This document shows positions 16,322 to 25,492 of a stretch of DNA of 47,279 nt, piece after piece (the stretch's first letter is position 1; each line of letters starts with the position of its first letter). The position numbers were made by a program, and so were the translations under genes. The notes beneath the pieces were generated by a model, which did no database searches, was not told the origin of the DNA, and saw nothing but the letters and a program-made list of their open reading frames with translations. Source of the DNA: an uncultured Clostridia bacterium (GTDB lineage Bacteria > Bacillota > Clostridia > TANB77 > CAG-508); assembly GCA_944386325.1 (NCBI GenBank), contig CALXAP010000014.1, forward strand, positions 1 through 47,279, given 5' to 3'.

Positions 16322-18364
16322 ATGAGTATAAATGAATTTATGGATAAATATAAATTGAATTTAAATAATCAACAAAAAGAAGCAGTAGAAAATATTAATG
16401 GTAAAATACTGCTTCTTGCTGTACCTGGAAGCGGAAAAACTACTGTTATTGTAAGTAGAATTGGATATATGATTTATTGTAAGAACATATCACCAGAAAA
16501 TATATTAACACTCACTTATAGTGTATCTGCAACAAAAGATATGAAAAGAAAATATTCTAATATTTTTGGAGAAAATAATAAATTACAGTTTAGAACAATA
16601 AATAGTTTTTGTGTATCTGTAATAAGAGAGTTTGAAAGAAATACAGGTAGAAAAGCATTTGAGCTTTTTAGAAATAATGAGGAAATATTATCACATTTAT
16701 ATATAAAATTAAAAAAAGATTTTCCAAATGAAACAGTAATAAAAGATATAAATTCTCAAATAACATATGCAAATAATATGCTTTTAAGTGATGAGCAAAT
16801 AAAACAAATTAAAAACGATAATATAGATTTTTATAAAATTTATAAAGAATATGAAAATTATAAAATAAAAAATAAGATAATGGATTTTGATGATCAACTA
16901 AAATATGCATATAGTATTTTAAAAAATTATAAAAATATAAAAGAAAAATTTATGAATAGATTTACATATATAAATGTTGATGAGGCACAAGATACATCTA
17001 AAATACAACATGAGATAATAAAATTACTTGTAAATAAAAATATTTTTATGGTAGGAGATGAAGATCAAAGTATATATAAATTTAGAGCAGCATATCCAAA
17101 GGCATTATTAGATTTTGAAAAAGTATATAAAAATTCAAAAGTATTATATATGGAAACTAATTATAGGAGTACACCTGAGATTCTGCAAATAGCTAATAAT
17201 TTTATAAAACAAAATGTTAATAGAAAAGATAAAAATATTATTCCATATAGGAAAAGTGGACAAACAGTTAAAATTACAGAAATAGAAAATTATGAGGATC
17301 AATATAATTATTTATTAAATATATTAAAAGATTCAAATGAACAAACAGCTATATTGTATAGAAATAATGAATCTGCCATACCATTGATTGATATTTTTAT
17401 GAAAAATAATGTAAATTTTAAAATAAAGGAAGGAGAAACTTTATTTTTTAATCATAAACTAGTAAAAGATATTAAAAATTTTATTAAATTTTATTTTGAG
17501 CCAAATAATATAAAAATATTTGAAGAAATATATTATAAAATTAATTGTGGAATTAGTAAAAATATAATAAATAAATTAAAAATAAAATTAAATAGAATAA
17601 ATAATAATGCTAATATTCTTGATGTACTAACTACTATTGATGAAGTTTTATTTTGGCAAATAAGAAAAATAAATGATATAAAATTAAAAATGTCATTTTG
17701 GAAAAATAAAAATACATATGAAATAATAAATAGTATATTAAAAGATTTAGAATATGAAGAATTTATAAAAAGAAAAAAAGAAGAAAAAAATGTATATTTG
17801 CAAAAAATAAATATATTATTATCTATTGCAAAACAAAATCCAGATTTAAAAAAATTTCTTTTAAGATTAGATGAACTAGAAGAAAAAATTAAAGAAGGAA
17901 ATAATGAAGAGACAAATATAATATTGTCTACAATACATTCTAGTAAGGGTTTAGAATATGATAATGTTATTTTAATAGATGTTATACAAGGAATTTTACC
18001 TTGCATAGATAAAACAGATAGTAAAAATTTAGAAAAGCTAGATGAATATGAAGAAGAAGTAAGATTATTTTATGTAGGAATAACTAGAGCTAAAAATGTA
18101 TTAAAAATATTTAAATATGTAAAACAATTTGGAAATTATGTTGAAAGTTCAGATTTTATTAATGAAATTTTAAATAATAATAAAAAAGAAGAAAATAAAA
18201 AATATAATAATATATATAAATTAGGGGATGTTATTAATCATAAGAGATTTGGAAAATGTAAGATTATAGGTTTGGATAATGAGTTTATTATTATAAAGTG
18301 TAAAAACGGGGTTAAGAAGAAATTAAATTTAGAAATTTGTATTGAAAAGAAGATAATAAGTTAA
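16322..18364 (+). CDS. UvrD/PcrA-family superfamily 1 DNA helicase
   Basis: The 680-residue protein has the SF1A motifs in order: Walker A VPGSGKTT (34-41), VDEAQD, VGDEDQSIYKFRAA, NYRSTPEI, STIHSSKGLEYDNVIL and YVGITRAKN. The C-terminal part (about 630-675, GDVINHKRFGKCKIIG) looks like the Tudor-like domain by which PcrA/UvrD contact RNA polymerase. It is a little shorter than classical PcrA, mainly in the 2B region. It is likely a repair or conflict-resolving helicase; a second PcrA copy elsewhere cannot be excluded, so I give no symbol. It starts on the base after the transporter's stop. Confidence 0.88.
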   Translation: MSINEFMDKYKLNLNNQQKEAVENINGKILLLAVPGSGKTTVIVSRIGYMIYCKNISPENILTLTYSVSATKDMKRKYSNIFGENNKLQFRTINSFCVSVIREFERNTGRKAFELFRNNEEILSHLYIKLKKDFPNETVIKDINSQITYANNMLLSDEQIKQIKNDNIDFYKIYKEYENYKIKNKIMDFDDQLKYAYSILKNYKNIKEKFMNRFTYINVDEAQDTSKIQHEIIKLLVNKNIFMVGDEDQSIYKFRAAYPKALLDFEKVYKNSKVLYMETNYRSTPEILQIANNFIKQNVNRKDKNIIPYRKSGQTVKITEIENYEDQYNYLLNILKDSNEQTAILYRNNESAIPLIDIFMKNNVNFKIKEGETLFFNHKLVKDIKNFIKFYFEPNNIKIFEEIYYKINCGISKNIINKLKIKLNRINNNANILDVLTTIDEVLFWQIRKINDIKLKMSFWKNKNTYEIINSILKDLEYEEFIKRKKEEKNVYLQKINILLSIAKQNPDLKKFLLRLDELEEKIKEGNNEETNIILSTIHSSKGLEYDNVILIDVIQGILPCIDKTDSKNLEKLDEYEEEVRLFYVGITRAKNVLKIFKYVKQFGNYVESSDFINEILNNNKKEENKKYNNIYKLGDVINHKRFGKCKIIGLDNEFIIIKCKNGVKKKLNLEICIEKKIIS

Positions 18365-18386
18365 TAAAATATTTTATTATTGAATA

Positions 18387-18415
18387 TTGACATACGGTAT
18401 ACCGTACGTTATAAT
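18387..18415 (+). promoter_or_regulatory. Consensus promoter with palindromic operator for the Phd/YoeB module
   Basis: TTGACA (18387-18392) and TATAAT (18410-18415), both perfect consensus, are separated by 17 bases. The spacer begins with the perfect 14-base palindrome TACGGTATACCGTA (18393-18406). This is the position where antitoxin or toxin-antitoxin complexes of this type usually bind to repress their own operon. Confidence 0.85.
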
Positions 18416-18437
18416 ATCAATATAGGAGGTGTTTTTA

Positions 18438-18686
18438 ATGACTAATATAAATATAACAAATTTTAGAAAAGATATATATGAGTTATTAGAAAGAACAATA
18501 AAGTATAATGAGCCAATAAATGTTTCAACTAAAAATGGAAATGCAGTTATATTATCTGAAGAGGATTATAATAATTTAATGGAAACATTATATATATCAT
18601 CTATACCAGGATTAAAAGAAGATATTATTGAGGGATTAAAAGAAGACATAAAAGATTGTGTTGATGAGAAAGAGGTGGAATGGTAG
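18438..18686 (+). CDS. Phd/YefM-type antitoxin
   Basis: An 82-residue protein with an N-terminal DNA-binding part (NITNFRKDIYELLERTIKYNEPINVSTKNGNAVILSEEDYNNL, the YefM/Phd signature) and an acidic C-terminal tail that would wrap the toxin. The ATG at 18438 is chosen for its spacing from AGGAGG; an in-frame GTG at 18429 overlaps that site. It overlaps the toxin gene by seven bases and sits behind a promoter with a palindromic operator, consistent with autoregulation. Confidence 0.88.
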   Translation: MTNINITNFRKDIYELLERTIKYNEPINVSTKNGNAVILSEEDYNNLMETLYISSIPGLKEDIIEGLKEDIKDCVDEKEVEW

Positions 18687-18949
18687 TGTATAAAATAGTT
18701 TATAGAAAAAAAGTTATAAAAGATATTCCAAAGATAAAATCAATTGGATTGGGAGATAAAACAAAAAGTTTAATCGATTTAATAAAAGAGAATCCATACC
18801 AGAATCCACCTCCTTATGAAAAATTAGTTGGGGATTTAAAAGATGCATATTCAAGAAGAATAAATATACAACATAGGTTAGTGTATCAAATTTATGAAAA
18901 GGAAAAAATTATAAAAATACTTAGTATATGGACACATTATGAAATCTAA
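18680..18949 (+). CDS. yoeB: YoeB-family mRNA interferase toxin
   Basis: An 89-residue RelE-superfamily toxin. Conserved points are Glu47 in PPPYEKL, YSRRINIQHRLVY with Arg66, and the terminal WTHYE with His86 and Tyr87, matching the catalytic Glu, Arg, His and Tyr of E. coli YoeB. Such toxins cut mRNA at the ribosomal A site. GAGGTGG lies in front of the ATG, inside the antitoxin gene. The stop lies 3 bases from the end of the convergent DUF421 gene, so there is no room for a separate terminator. Confidence 0.9.
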   Translation: MVVYKIVYRKKVIKDIPKIKSIGLGDKTKSLIDLIKENPYQNPPPYEKLVGDLKDAYSRRINIQHRLVYQIYEKEKIIKILSIWTHYEI

Positions 18950-18952
18950 GTT

Positions 18953-19663
18953 TTATCCAAATGGATCTGATAAATTTTTATTATCTAATCTCTTATAAAT
19001 ACTTAAATTATTATTGTTATCATATGTGGCTAGAAAAATCTGTTCTAAATGCAAAAATCCTTGCTTTTTAATTTCTTTCATTAGCCAATTTTCATCTCTA
19101 TTAATAAATTTTAAATTTTCTTTTAATATTTTACCATCAAGAATAAGATTAATAACTATATTTTCTATTTTAGGTTTTATGCTTAAATCTTCAGGTGTAG
19201 CTGGTCTTTTTATGCTTTTTGGTAAAAAACTCATTTTGCCATTTGCCTCAAGTATCACGGTTTGTAAATCAGCTAGATTAAAATACCCATTTACTCTACA
19301 TTGCATTAAAAATTCATTTAAATCTAAATTCATTTTCTTGAAATTACCTCTAAAAATTTTTCCATTATCATATAAAATAACGGATTTTCCTTCAATTATT
19401 CTTCTTACAGGTAAAAATTTAGCAGAAATAAAAGATATAAATATTGCAACTAAAGTGTATACAATCATAGCAAGTAGTGGTTCCATAAAATTATCTTCTA
19501 AAGAAGTTGCCATTTCAGCTGCTATAGAACCAATAGTAATTCCTATGGTATAATCAAACATACTTAATTGTGAAATTTCTTTATTTCCCATTAATTTACT
19601 TAGTATAAATAATACTAAAATAGAGCTTAAAGACAATATAGGGATTTTTATTAAATATTCCAT
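18953..19663 (-). CDS. DUF421 (YetF-like) membrane protein
   Basis: A 236-residue protein with three N-terminal membrane segments (about 7-23, 35-52 and 62-82) and a soluble C-terminal YetF-type domain. Family blocks include LMGNKEISQLSMFDYTIGITIGSIAAEMA, and the C-terminal LILDGKILKENLKFI and NWLMKEIKKQG. The function is unknown; in Bacillus relatives are linked to the spore or cell envelope. A second family member lies at 29931. GGAGGAAA precedes the ATG. Confidence 0.85.
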   Translation of the reverse strand: MEYLIKIPILSLSSILVLFILSKLMGNKEISQLSMFDYTIGITIGSIAAEMATSLEDNFMEPLLAMIVYTLVAIFISFISAKFLPVRRIIEGKSVILYDNGKIFRGNFKKMNLDLNEFLMQCRVNGYFNLADLQTVILEANGKMSFLPKSIKRPATPEDLSIKPKIENIVINLILDGKILKENLKFINRDENWLMKEIKKQGFLHLEQIFLATYDNNNNLSIYKRLDNKNLSDPFG

Positions 19664-19789
19664 TTTTCCTCCATAATAAAATATATAATATTATTTGTAA
19701 AAAATAGAAAAATATTAATAAAAAATTAATTTATTTTTTAAATATTATTAATAAAAATATGCTATAACATATAGAGGGAGTGATAATAA

Positions 19790-20494
19790 ATGTACAATAT
19801 ATTAGTATGTGATGATGAAAAAGAAATAGCTGATGCTATAGAATTATATTTACAAAGAGAAGGTTTTAATATATTAAAGGCAAATGATGGAAAAGAAGCA
19901 TTGGATATTATAGATAAAAATGTTATACATTTAGTTATATTAGATATTATGATGCCAAAATTAAATGGAATTGAAACAGCTAAGAAAATTAGAGAAGATA
20001 AAAGTATACCAATTATCATATTATCTGCTAAATCAGAGGATTATGATAAGATATTAGGTTTAAATATTGGTGCAGATGATTATATGACAAAGCCATTTAA
20101 TCCATTAGAATTGGTTGCAAGAGTTAATTCTCAAATTAGAAGATATACAAAATTAGGTGCAATAACAAGGGATGGTAATGATGGAAAAAATATATTTAAA
20201 ACAGGAGAATTAGTTATAAATGATGATACTAAAGAGGTTATAGTAGATGGTAAAAATGTAAAGCTTACACCTACAGAATATAATATTTTAAAATTTTTGA
20301 CTAAAAATAAAGGAAAAGTATATTCAATAGAACAAATTTATGAAAATATATGGGAAGATGAAGCATATGGAGCTGAAAATATAATTGCAGTACATATAAG
20401 ACACATAAGAGAGAAAATAGAGATAAATCCTAAAGAACCTAAATATTTAAAGGTTATATGGGGAATTGGATATAAAGTAGAAAATTTAGATTAG
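19790..20494 (+). CDS. OmpR/PhoB-type response regulator (VanR-like)
   Basis: A 234-residue regulator. The receiver (1-115) has the acidic pair DD (8-9), phosphoacceptor Asp52 in LVILDIMMP, and Lys in YMTKPFNPLEL. The C-terminal winged helix (about 135-232) has LTPTEYNILKFL and IIAVHIRHIREKIE. It is followed 14 bases later by its histidine kinase. The nearest recognisable group is VanR-like, but no resistance genes lie next to it, so the signal and targets are unknown. GAGGGAGTG precedes the ATG. Confidence 0.9.
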   Translation: MYNILVCDDEKEIADAIELYLQREGFNILKANDGKEALDIIDKNVIHLVILDIMMPKLNGIETAKKIREDKSIPIIILSAKSEDYDKILGLNIGADDYMTKPFNPLELVARVNSQIRRYTKLGAITRDGNDGKNIFKTGELVINDDTKEVIVDGKNVKLTPTEYNILKFLTKNKGKVYSIEQIYENIWEDEAYGAENIIAVHIRHIREKIEINPKEPKYLKVIWGIGYKVENLD

Positions 20495-20508
20495 TAAGGA
20501 GTATGTAA

Positions 20509-22482
20509 ATGAGTAATACATTTAAAAGTGGTATAAAAATTGCATGTTATATAACCCTACCAATACTTATAATAGTTTTAATATTGGCTATAGCAAATGT
20601 ATCTTATGTATATAGTCAAGGGCAAATAAAAGAAAATGAAGAATTTAAAGATTCACAATCTTTTACAGATACATATGAAAATTATATATCTTTAATGTTT
20701 AATAGAGTAATTAATGAATATGACAAAAGTTGGGAAGATAAGCAAGAAGATGTTGATATAAATGGGCAAAAAGGTATGATTATATATGTTTCAGAAGAAT
20801 ATATTAATTTTAAATTCTTAATAATAGATAAAAATAATAATATAGCTTATACAAATTTAGAGCATACAATGAATACAGATTCTATAGAAAAAATAAAAGA
20901 ATTTTTAAGAATTAATAGTAGTAATATTTATTGGAATTATGAAGAAGGTTTAGTAAGTACAAATATTTCTAAATTAACATTAGAAAATATAAAGTATAAG
21001 AATTTTTTTGAAGAAATAGAAGATAAAAATATAAGTTATTTTTCTGGTATAAATAATGAATTGATTATAAGTGATAATATTAAATTACAAAATATAATGT
21101 TTAATGTATCAAAGAATTTTTATACACCTTCAATAGTTGCAATACCAATTAGTTCAATATTGATAATAATGGTTATTGTTATTGGAGCTAGATTTATTGG
21201 GTTAAGAGATGAAAATGGAAAAGTAATATTAAATTGGTTAGATAGGCAAGTTTTATTTTTAGCTTTATTAATAATAAGTATTATTTTTTCTATAGGTGTA
21301 ATGTTTTTTTCAGCAATAGCGTCTAATGATTATGTAATTATGTTTATATTTGGTTTTATAGGTTCAATAATAATATATTTATCTGGTGTATTACTTTTAG
21401 AAACTTTGGTTAAAAGAATAAAAGCAAGAACTTTAATTAAAAATACAATAATATATAAATTTTATAAGTGGTTAAGAGATGGAACTTCTAAAACATTAAA
21501 TAGGATAAATAAAACATATAAAATTGTAATATATTTTATTTGTTTTGTAATAGCAAATCTTATATTATTACAGTTTAATGATATAGGGATATTACTAATT
21601 ATTGCTTTATGGATATTTGTTATATATAAAGTAAATAATAGTGCTATACAATTTTATGAAATTAAAGATGCTCTTCAAGAAATATATAATGGAAATGTGG
21701 AAGTGTATTTAAATGAAGAAAATTATAAGGGAGATTTAAAGGAAGTATCAAGATATGTAAATGATATTGCAGGGGGATTTTCAAATGCGATTAGTGAACA
21801 ATTAAAAAGTGAAAGAATGAAGACTGAATTAATAACAAATGTATCACATGATATAAAAACACCTTTAACTTCGATAATTAACTATGTTGATTTATTAGAA
21901 AAAGAAAACATTGATAATGAAAATATAAAAAAATATTTGGAGATAATAGATAACAAATCACAAAAATTAAAGAAATTGACAGAAGATTTAGTAGAAGCTT
22001 CTAAAGCATCTTCTGGAAATATTAAATTGAATATTGAAAGGATAAATTTAGATGAACTAATAAAACAAGAAATTGGAGAATTTGAAGATAAATTTAATAA
22101 AATTGGACTTACTACTATATTAGATATAAAAGACAAAAATATTTATATAAATGCAGATGGTAGATATATAGCAAGGGTTTTAGATAATATATTTTCAAAT
22201 ATTTCTAAATATGCTTTAGAAAATTCGAGAGTATATATAGATGTGAATAGACAAAATGATGAGATTGTAGTTATATTTAAAAATATTTCAAAAGAGAAGT
22301 TAAATATTTCAGAAGAGGAATTAATGCAAAGATTTGTTAGAGGAGATGAGTCTAGAAATACAGAAGGAAGCGGACTTGGATTATCAATTTCAGAGAGTTT
22401 AACAAAATTACAAGGTGGAGAATTTAAAATTAATATAGATGGAGATTTATTTAAGGTTATATTAGTTTTTAAAGAAGCATAA
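20509..22482 (+). CDS. Multi-pass membrane sensor histidine kinase
   Basis: The 657-residue kinase has one N-terminal membrane segment (about 12-32), an extracytoplasmic region to about 200, then five or so further segments up to about 380. After these come a HAMP-like stretch, the H-box SHDIKTPLTSI with His447, and an ATPase domain with DNIFSNISKYA and GSGLGLSISESL. The N box is DNIFSNISKYA, a variation on NLxxNAxKY. The membrane layout resembles VanS-like clostridial kinases. It pairs with the regulator just upstream. A family B hairpin begins 16 bases after the stop. Confidence 0.9.
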   Translation: MSNTFKSGIKIACYITLPILIIVLILAIANVSYVYSQGQIKENEEFKDSQSFTDTYENYISLMFNRVINEYDKSWEDKQEDVDINGQKGMIIYVSEEYINFKFLIIDKNNNIAYTNLEHTMNTDSIEKIKEFLRINSSNIYWNYEEGLVSTNISKLTLENIKYKNFFEEIEDKNISYFSGINNELIISDNIKLQNIMFNVSKNFYTPSIVAIPISSILIIMVIVIGARFIGLRDENGKVILNWLDRQVLFLALLIISIIFSIGVMFFSAIASNDYVIMFIFGFIGSIIIYLSGVLLLETLVKRIKARTLIKNTIIYKFYKWLRDGTSKTLNRINKTYKIVIYFICFVIANLILLQFNDIGILLIIALWIFVIYKVNNSAIQFYEIKDALQEIYNGNVEVYLNEENYKGDLKEVSRYVNDIAGGFSNAISEQLKSERMKTELITNVSHDIKTPLTSIINYVDLLEKENIDNENIKKYLEIIDNKSQKLKKLTEDLVEASKASSGNIKLNIERINLDELIKQEIGEFEDKFNKIGLTTILDIKDKNIYINADGRYIARVLDNIFSNISKYALENSRVYIDVNRQNDEIVVIFKNISKEKLNISEEELMQRFVRGDESRNTEGSGLGLSISESLTKLQGGEFKINIDGDLFKVILVFKEA

Positions 22483-22497
22483 AAATATAAAAAAACC

Positions 22498-22597
22498 GTG
22501 TAAGAAGGATATATATAATGATTTATTGTCAAAATGATAGCTGGGGTCTTCCTAAATGCCTTTGACTTCTAAATCATTATATATATCCTTCTTACAC
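22498..22597. repeat. Repeat family B, copy 2 (long hairpin with a conserved 44-base loop)
   Basis: A perfect 28-base stem (22498-22525 with 22570-22597) encloses a 44-base loop, 22526-22569, nearly identical to the loop at 11163-11206. It sits directly after the histidine kinase gene and could also end that transcript. The two stem differences from copy 1 preserve pairing. Confidence 0.75.
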
Positions 22598-22656
22598 TAG
22601 TCTATTTATTAAGATAATATATTTAATATTAGATATAAGTTGTAGAAAAACAACTG

Positions 22657-22691
22657 ATTATTCATTGCAACCTCCGGTTGCAGTCATAACC
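22657..22691. repeat. Repeat family C, copy 2
   Basis: ATTATTCATTGCAACC, then TCC, then GGTTGCAGTCATAACC: a six-base GCAACC/GGTTGC hairpin with the same flanks as the copies at 11026 and 47131. Confidence 0.65.
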
Positions 22692-22710
22692 AAATTAGAT
22701 CTTATATTAT

Positions 22711-22751
22711 AAAATAGAAATGGTAGATTATTTTTCTACCATTTCTATTTT
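22711..22751 (-). terminator. Terminator overlapping the tyrS 3' end
   Basis: A perfect 17-base inverted repeat (22711-22727 with 22735-22751). Its right arm encodes the last residues of TyrRS, and the stop codon lies in the loop region. An A/T-rich run follows in the direction of transcription. Confidence 0.75.
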
Positions 22752-23951
22752 ATGATAATTCTTTTTACCTTTTTTAATAATTAAAAATCCATCTTTAAAA
22801 TCTTTTTTAGATAATACATAATTAATATTATCAATTTTTTCATCATTTATAGATATTCCACCTTGAGAAATAAGTATTTTAGCTTGTGATTTAGAAGGAG
22901 CAAAATTAATTTTTACTAAAAGATCTAATAAAGATACATCACAAGAATCTATTTTAGTTGTAGGCATATTATCAGATACGCCAGAACCATTAAATAAATT
23001 ATTTGCAGCTTCACAAGCTTTTTTGGCTTCTTCTTTTCCATGTATAATTTTTGTAATTTCATATGCTGCTACTTTTTTAGCTTCATTTATTTCAGAACCT
23101 TCTAAAGAAGATAATCTATTTACTTCATCCATAGGTAGAAATGTTAATAAAGATAAAACTTTTTTTACATCTGCATCATCTATATTTCTCCAGTATTGAT
23201 AAAATTCATATGGAGATGTTTTTGAAGCATCAAGCCATAATGCACCTTTTTCAGTTTTACCCATTTTTTTACCTTCTTTAGTAGTTAGAAGTTTAAATGT
23301 TAAACCAAAAGAATCGTCTTTACCAATTTTTCTAATAAGTTCAACACCACCTATTATATTTGACCATTGGTCATTTCCACCTAATTGCAATTTACAACCA
23401 TAATGTTCATATAAATATAAGAAATCATAAGATTGCATAAGCATATATCCAAGTTCAAAAAAGGTTAAACCTTTTTCTAATCTTTGTTTATAACATTCAG
23501 CAGCAAGCATTTTATTAATAGAAAAATGAACACCAATATTTCTCATGAATTCTATATAATTTAAATCTAAAAGCCAATCAGCGTTATTTACTATTATTGC
23601 AGCATTTTCACCTTCGAAACTTAAAAATTTAGATATTTGTTTTTTGAAATTTTCAACATTATGATTTATTTCTTCTTTAGAAAGCATTTTTCTCATATCT
23701 GTTTTACCAGAAGGGTCACCTATTACAGCAGTACCACCACCAATTAAAATTATAGGTTTGTGACCATATTTTTGCATATAAGATGCAACCATAAGAGAAA
23801 TGAAATGACCAACATGTAGGCTATCTGCAGTAGGGTCAAAGCCAATGTAAAAAGGTACACTTTCTTTAGAGAATAATTCTTTTACTTCTTTTTCATGTGT
23901 AATTTGTTCTATAAAACCTCTTTCTTCAAGTACATCAAAAACATTAGACAT
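22728..23951 (-). CDS. tyrS: Tyrosyl-tRNA synthetase
   Basis: The 407-residue class I synthetase has the HIGH-type motif HVGH (46-49) within [13 protein letters not shown]. It has the tyrosine-binding region [22 protein letters not shown], a KMSKS-type loop KMGKTEKGA, and a C-terminal S4 RNA-binding domain (about 340-400). It charges tRNA-Tyr. A small YvyF-like gene lies 13 bases upstream and is probably cotranscribed. I looked for a T-box leader upstream and saw none. Confidence 0.96.
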   Translation of the reverse strand: MSNVFDVLEERGFIEQITHEKEVKELFSKESVPFYIGFDPTADSLHVGHFISLMVASYMQKYGHKPIILIGGGTAVIGDPSGKTDMRKMLSKEEINHNVENFKKQISKFLSFEGENAAIIVNNADWLLDLNYIEFMRNIGVHFSINKMLAAECYKQRLEKGLTFFELGYMLMQSYDFLYLYEHYGCKLQLGGNDQWSNIIGGVELIRKIGKDDSFGLTFKLLTTKEGKKMGKTEKGALWLDASKTSPYEFYQYWRNIDDADVKKVLSLLTFLPMDEVNRLSSLEGSEINEAKKVAAYEITKIIHGKEEAKKACEAANNLFNGSGVSDNMPTTKIDSCDVSLLDLLVKINFAPSKSQAKILISQGGISINDEKIDNINYVLSKKDFKDGFLIIKKGKKNYHKIEMVEK

Positions 23952-23964
23952 AAATTACCTCCAA

Positions 23965-24246
23965 TTATAAATTAACACTTAAGTTATTAAAACCTTCTTC
24001 ATTATTTATTTTAATAGTATTAGACATATTCTTTATTTCTTCATTACTATTAATATATCTTGATAAATTTCTAACTGTGATTCCAGTATTATTTGATAAT
24101 TCTTCAAGTGAACCTAAATGATCATTTTCTTCTATATAATTTTTTAATTTTTTTATTTCTTGTTCATCTTTAACACTACATTTTGAACATATATTTCCAT
24201 CTGAAACAAAAAAACTTCCACAACGATTACATTTTTTAAATTCCAT
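23965..24246 (-). CDS. YvyF-like zinc-ribbon protein
   Basis: A 93-residue protein beginning with two Cys pairs (CNRCGSFFVSDGNICSKC), then a charged helix and a helix-turn-helix-like part (SLEELSNNTGITVRNLSRYI). This matches the small YvyF/TIGR03826 proteins of flagellar operons and related regulators. No flagellar gene is in the window, so a general regulatory role with tyrS as operon partner is equally possible. A GGAGGT ribosome site lies before the ATG. Confidence 0.6.
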   Translation of the reverse strand: MEFKKCNRCGSFFVSDGNICSKCSVKDEQEIKKLKNYIEENDHLGSLEELSNNTGITVRNLSRYINSNEEIKNMSNTIKINNEEGFNNLSVNL

Positions 24247-24350
24247 TTTATTTTACCTCCAGTTTTTATTTTTATGCTCATATTCTATCATAATAAGTAG
24301 AAAAGTAAAATAAAAAATAGAAATTTGTAAAAAAATATTTTAATTATTTA

Positions 24351-24631
24351 TTACAATTTACGGCTATACGATTTTGAAATAATAATATTGAATAAATTTT
24401 TCGGCTCAATACGATGTTTAAGAATTTGTAATATAATTTAATGAGCATCTTTCATTCAGGCTCAAAATCAAAGATTTTGCCCATGAACATTCCTCATTAA
24501 ATTATATAACAAATTCTAAAAACATCTCCAATCGCATTCAAAATTTATTCAATATTATTATTTCAAAATCTATAAACCATAATATAGAAAAATCTAATAG
24601 ATGTAGGGGCGAACATTGTTCGCCTGTAATA
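24351..24631. repeat. Repeat family A, copy 2 (right end missing)
   Basis: It begins TTACAATTTACGGC and keeps the long internal palindrome and the core GGGGCGAACATTGTTCGCC. It stops soon after the core, without the right terminal repeat, and runs into the terminator of the next minus-strand gene. Confidence 0.8.
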
Positions 24632-24632
24632 C

Positions 24633-24664
24633 AAAAAATAAGGGCTCCTATGTAGGAACCCTTT
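24633..24664 (-). terminator. Terminator of the secreted-protein gene at 24670
   Basis: In the minus direction GGGTTCC pairs with GGAGCCC (one G-U pair) around a short loop and runs into a T-rich tract. Confidence 0.7.
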
Positions 24665-24669
24665 TGGTG

Positions 24670-25197
24670 TTATTCGATGTAAATTTCCATCGAATAGGTA
24701 TCCTCATCAACTATGTGATAGTTAATGAAAAGAGTGTTGATAATTCTTTTATATCTTTGGAGATACAAAGGATCATCATAATTTTCGAGTAAATATCCTT
24801 TACCAGGATTTAGTTTAACTAAACGAATGAAGACATTCATGTCTTCATTGTCCAGTTGAAACTCCTTCAAAGATTCCTCGTGACCATTTTTTATGGTCTT
24901 GAGGAGAAGATGATAGAGACCTGTTACTTGATCATATACATATGAATATTCATATGTATATTCGTCATCAGGATAAAGTCTTTCAAGATAATTATCCCAA
25001 CGATTATAATAGTCCTCAAGGACTATTTCTTCGTTGTGATGACGCCAGGTTCTTTCCTGGTCTAATATTTCTGCTGCCCGGTTTGGACCATGGCCTTGCA
25101 TCCAATATGGTCCCTGGACAGAATCAGCAGAAGCTGCTGGTAAGGATATAATTAAAGTAATTATAAATGTTAATATTAATAATGTTGTTTTTTTCAT
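24670..25197 (-). CDS. Secreted protein of unknown function (175 aa), atypical composition
   Basis: Residues 1-24 are a clear signal peptide (MKKTTLLILTFIITLIISLPAASA, cleavage probably after ASA). The mature part is acidic and Tyr/Glu-rich with no domain I recognise (for example GPYWMQGHGPNRAAEIL and the DEYTYEYSYVYD stretch). By eye the gene is richer in G and C than its neighbours and uses codons rare here, including CGG (25078-25080) and CGT. This suggests transfer or different selection. It has its own terminator, and a second secreted gene of similar flavour lies upstream. Confidence 0.7.
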   Translation of the reverse strand: MKKTTLLILTFIITLIISLPAASADSVQGPYWMQGHGPNRAAEILDQERTWRHHNEEIVLEDYYNRWDNYLERLYPDDEYTYEYSYVYDQVTGLYHLLLKTIKNGHEESLKEFQLDNEDMNVFIRLVKLNPGKGYLLENYDDPLYLQRYKRIINTLFINYHIVDEDTYSMEIYIE

Positions 25198-25336
25198 GGT
25201 GAGACACTCCTTTTTTGTAATAAATTATTAAACACCTACTTATATTATAACATTATGTAGACTATAAAATCAACCTTATATTGGAAATGTACAGGAAAAC
25301 TTTGTAACTATTAAGAGTTAGAATTAATATGTTTAA

Positions 25337-25415
25337 TTTTTTGAGAAATAGCTCTGTAGAATGGGCGAACACTGTTCGCCCCTACAATTATATTAGATTT
25401 TTCTATTTTGGCTAT
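25337..25415. repeat. Repeat family A, right-end fragment, inverted orientation
   Basis: Reverse complement of the family A right end: TTTTTGAGAAATAGCTC, then GGGCGAACACTGTTCGCCCC, then the TCTAATATA-like flank. It fills most of the gap between the two secreted-protein genes. Confidence 0.75.
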
Positions 25416-25450
25416 TTATGTATTTATTTTTAAAGTAAAATATAACAAAA

Positions 25451-25486
25451 AAGAGATTATCTAACAAATAAGTTAAATAATCTCTT
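25451..25486 (-). terminator. Terminator of the secreted-protein gene at 25493
   Basis: AAGAGATTAT-CTAAC pairs with GTTAA-ATAATCTCTT just beyond the stop codon in the minus direction, with a T-rich run following. Confidence 0.7.
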
Positions 25487-25492
25487 ATGTCT

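Noticed and set aside
19014-19553. 179-aa plus-strand ORF
   Set aside because: Shadow of the DUF421 gene on the other strand; no ribosome site and no sensible protein pattern.
24247-24350. T-box leader for tyrS
   Set aside because: No T-box sequence or antiterminator is visible upstream of tyrS or of the YvyF-like gene, and most of the gap is a family A repeat.
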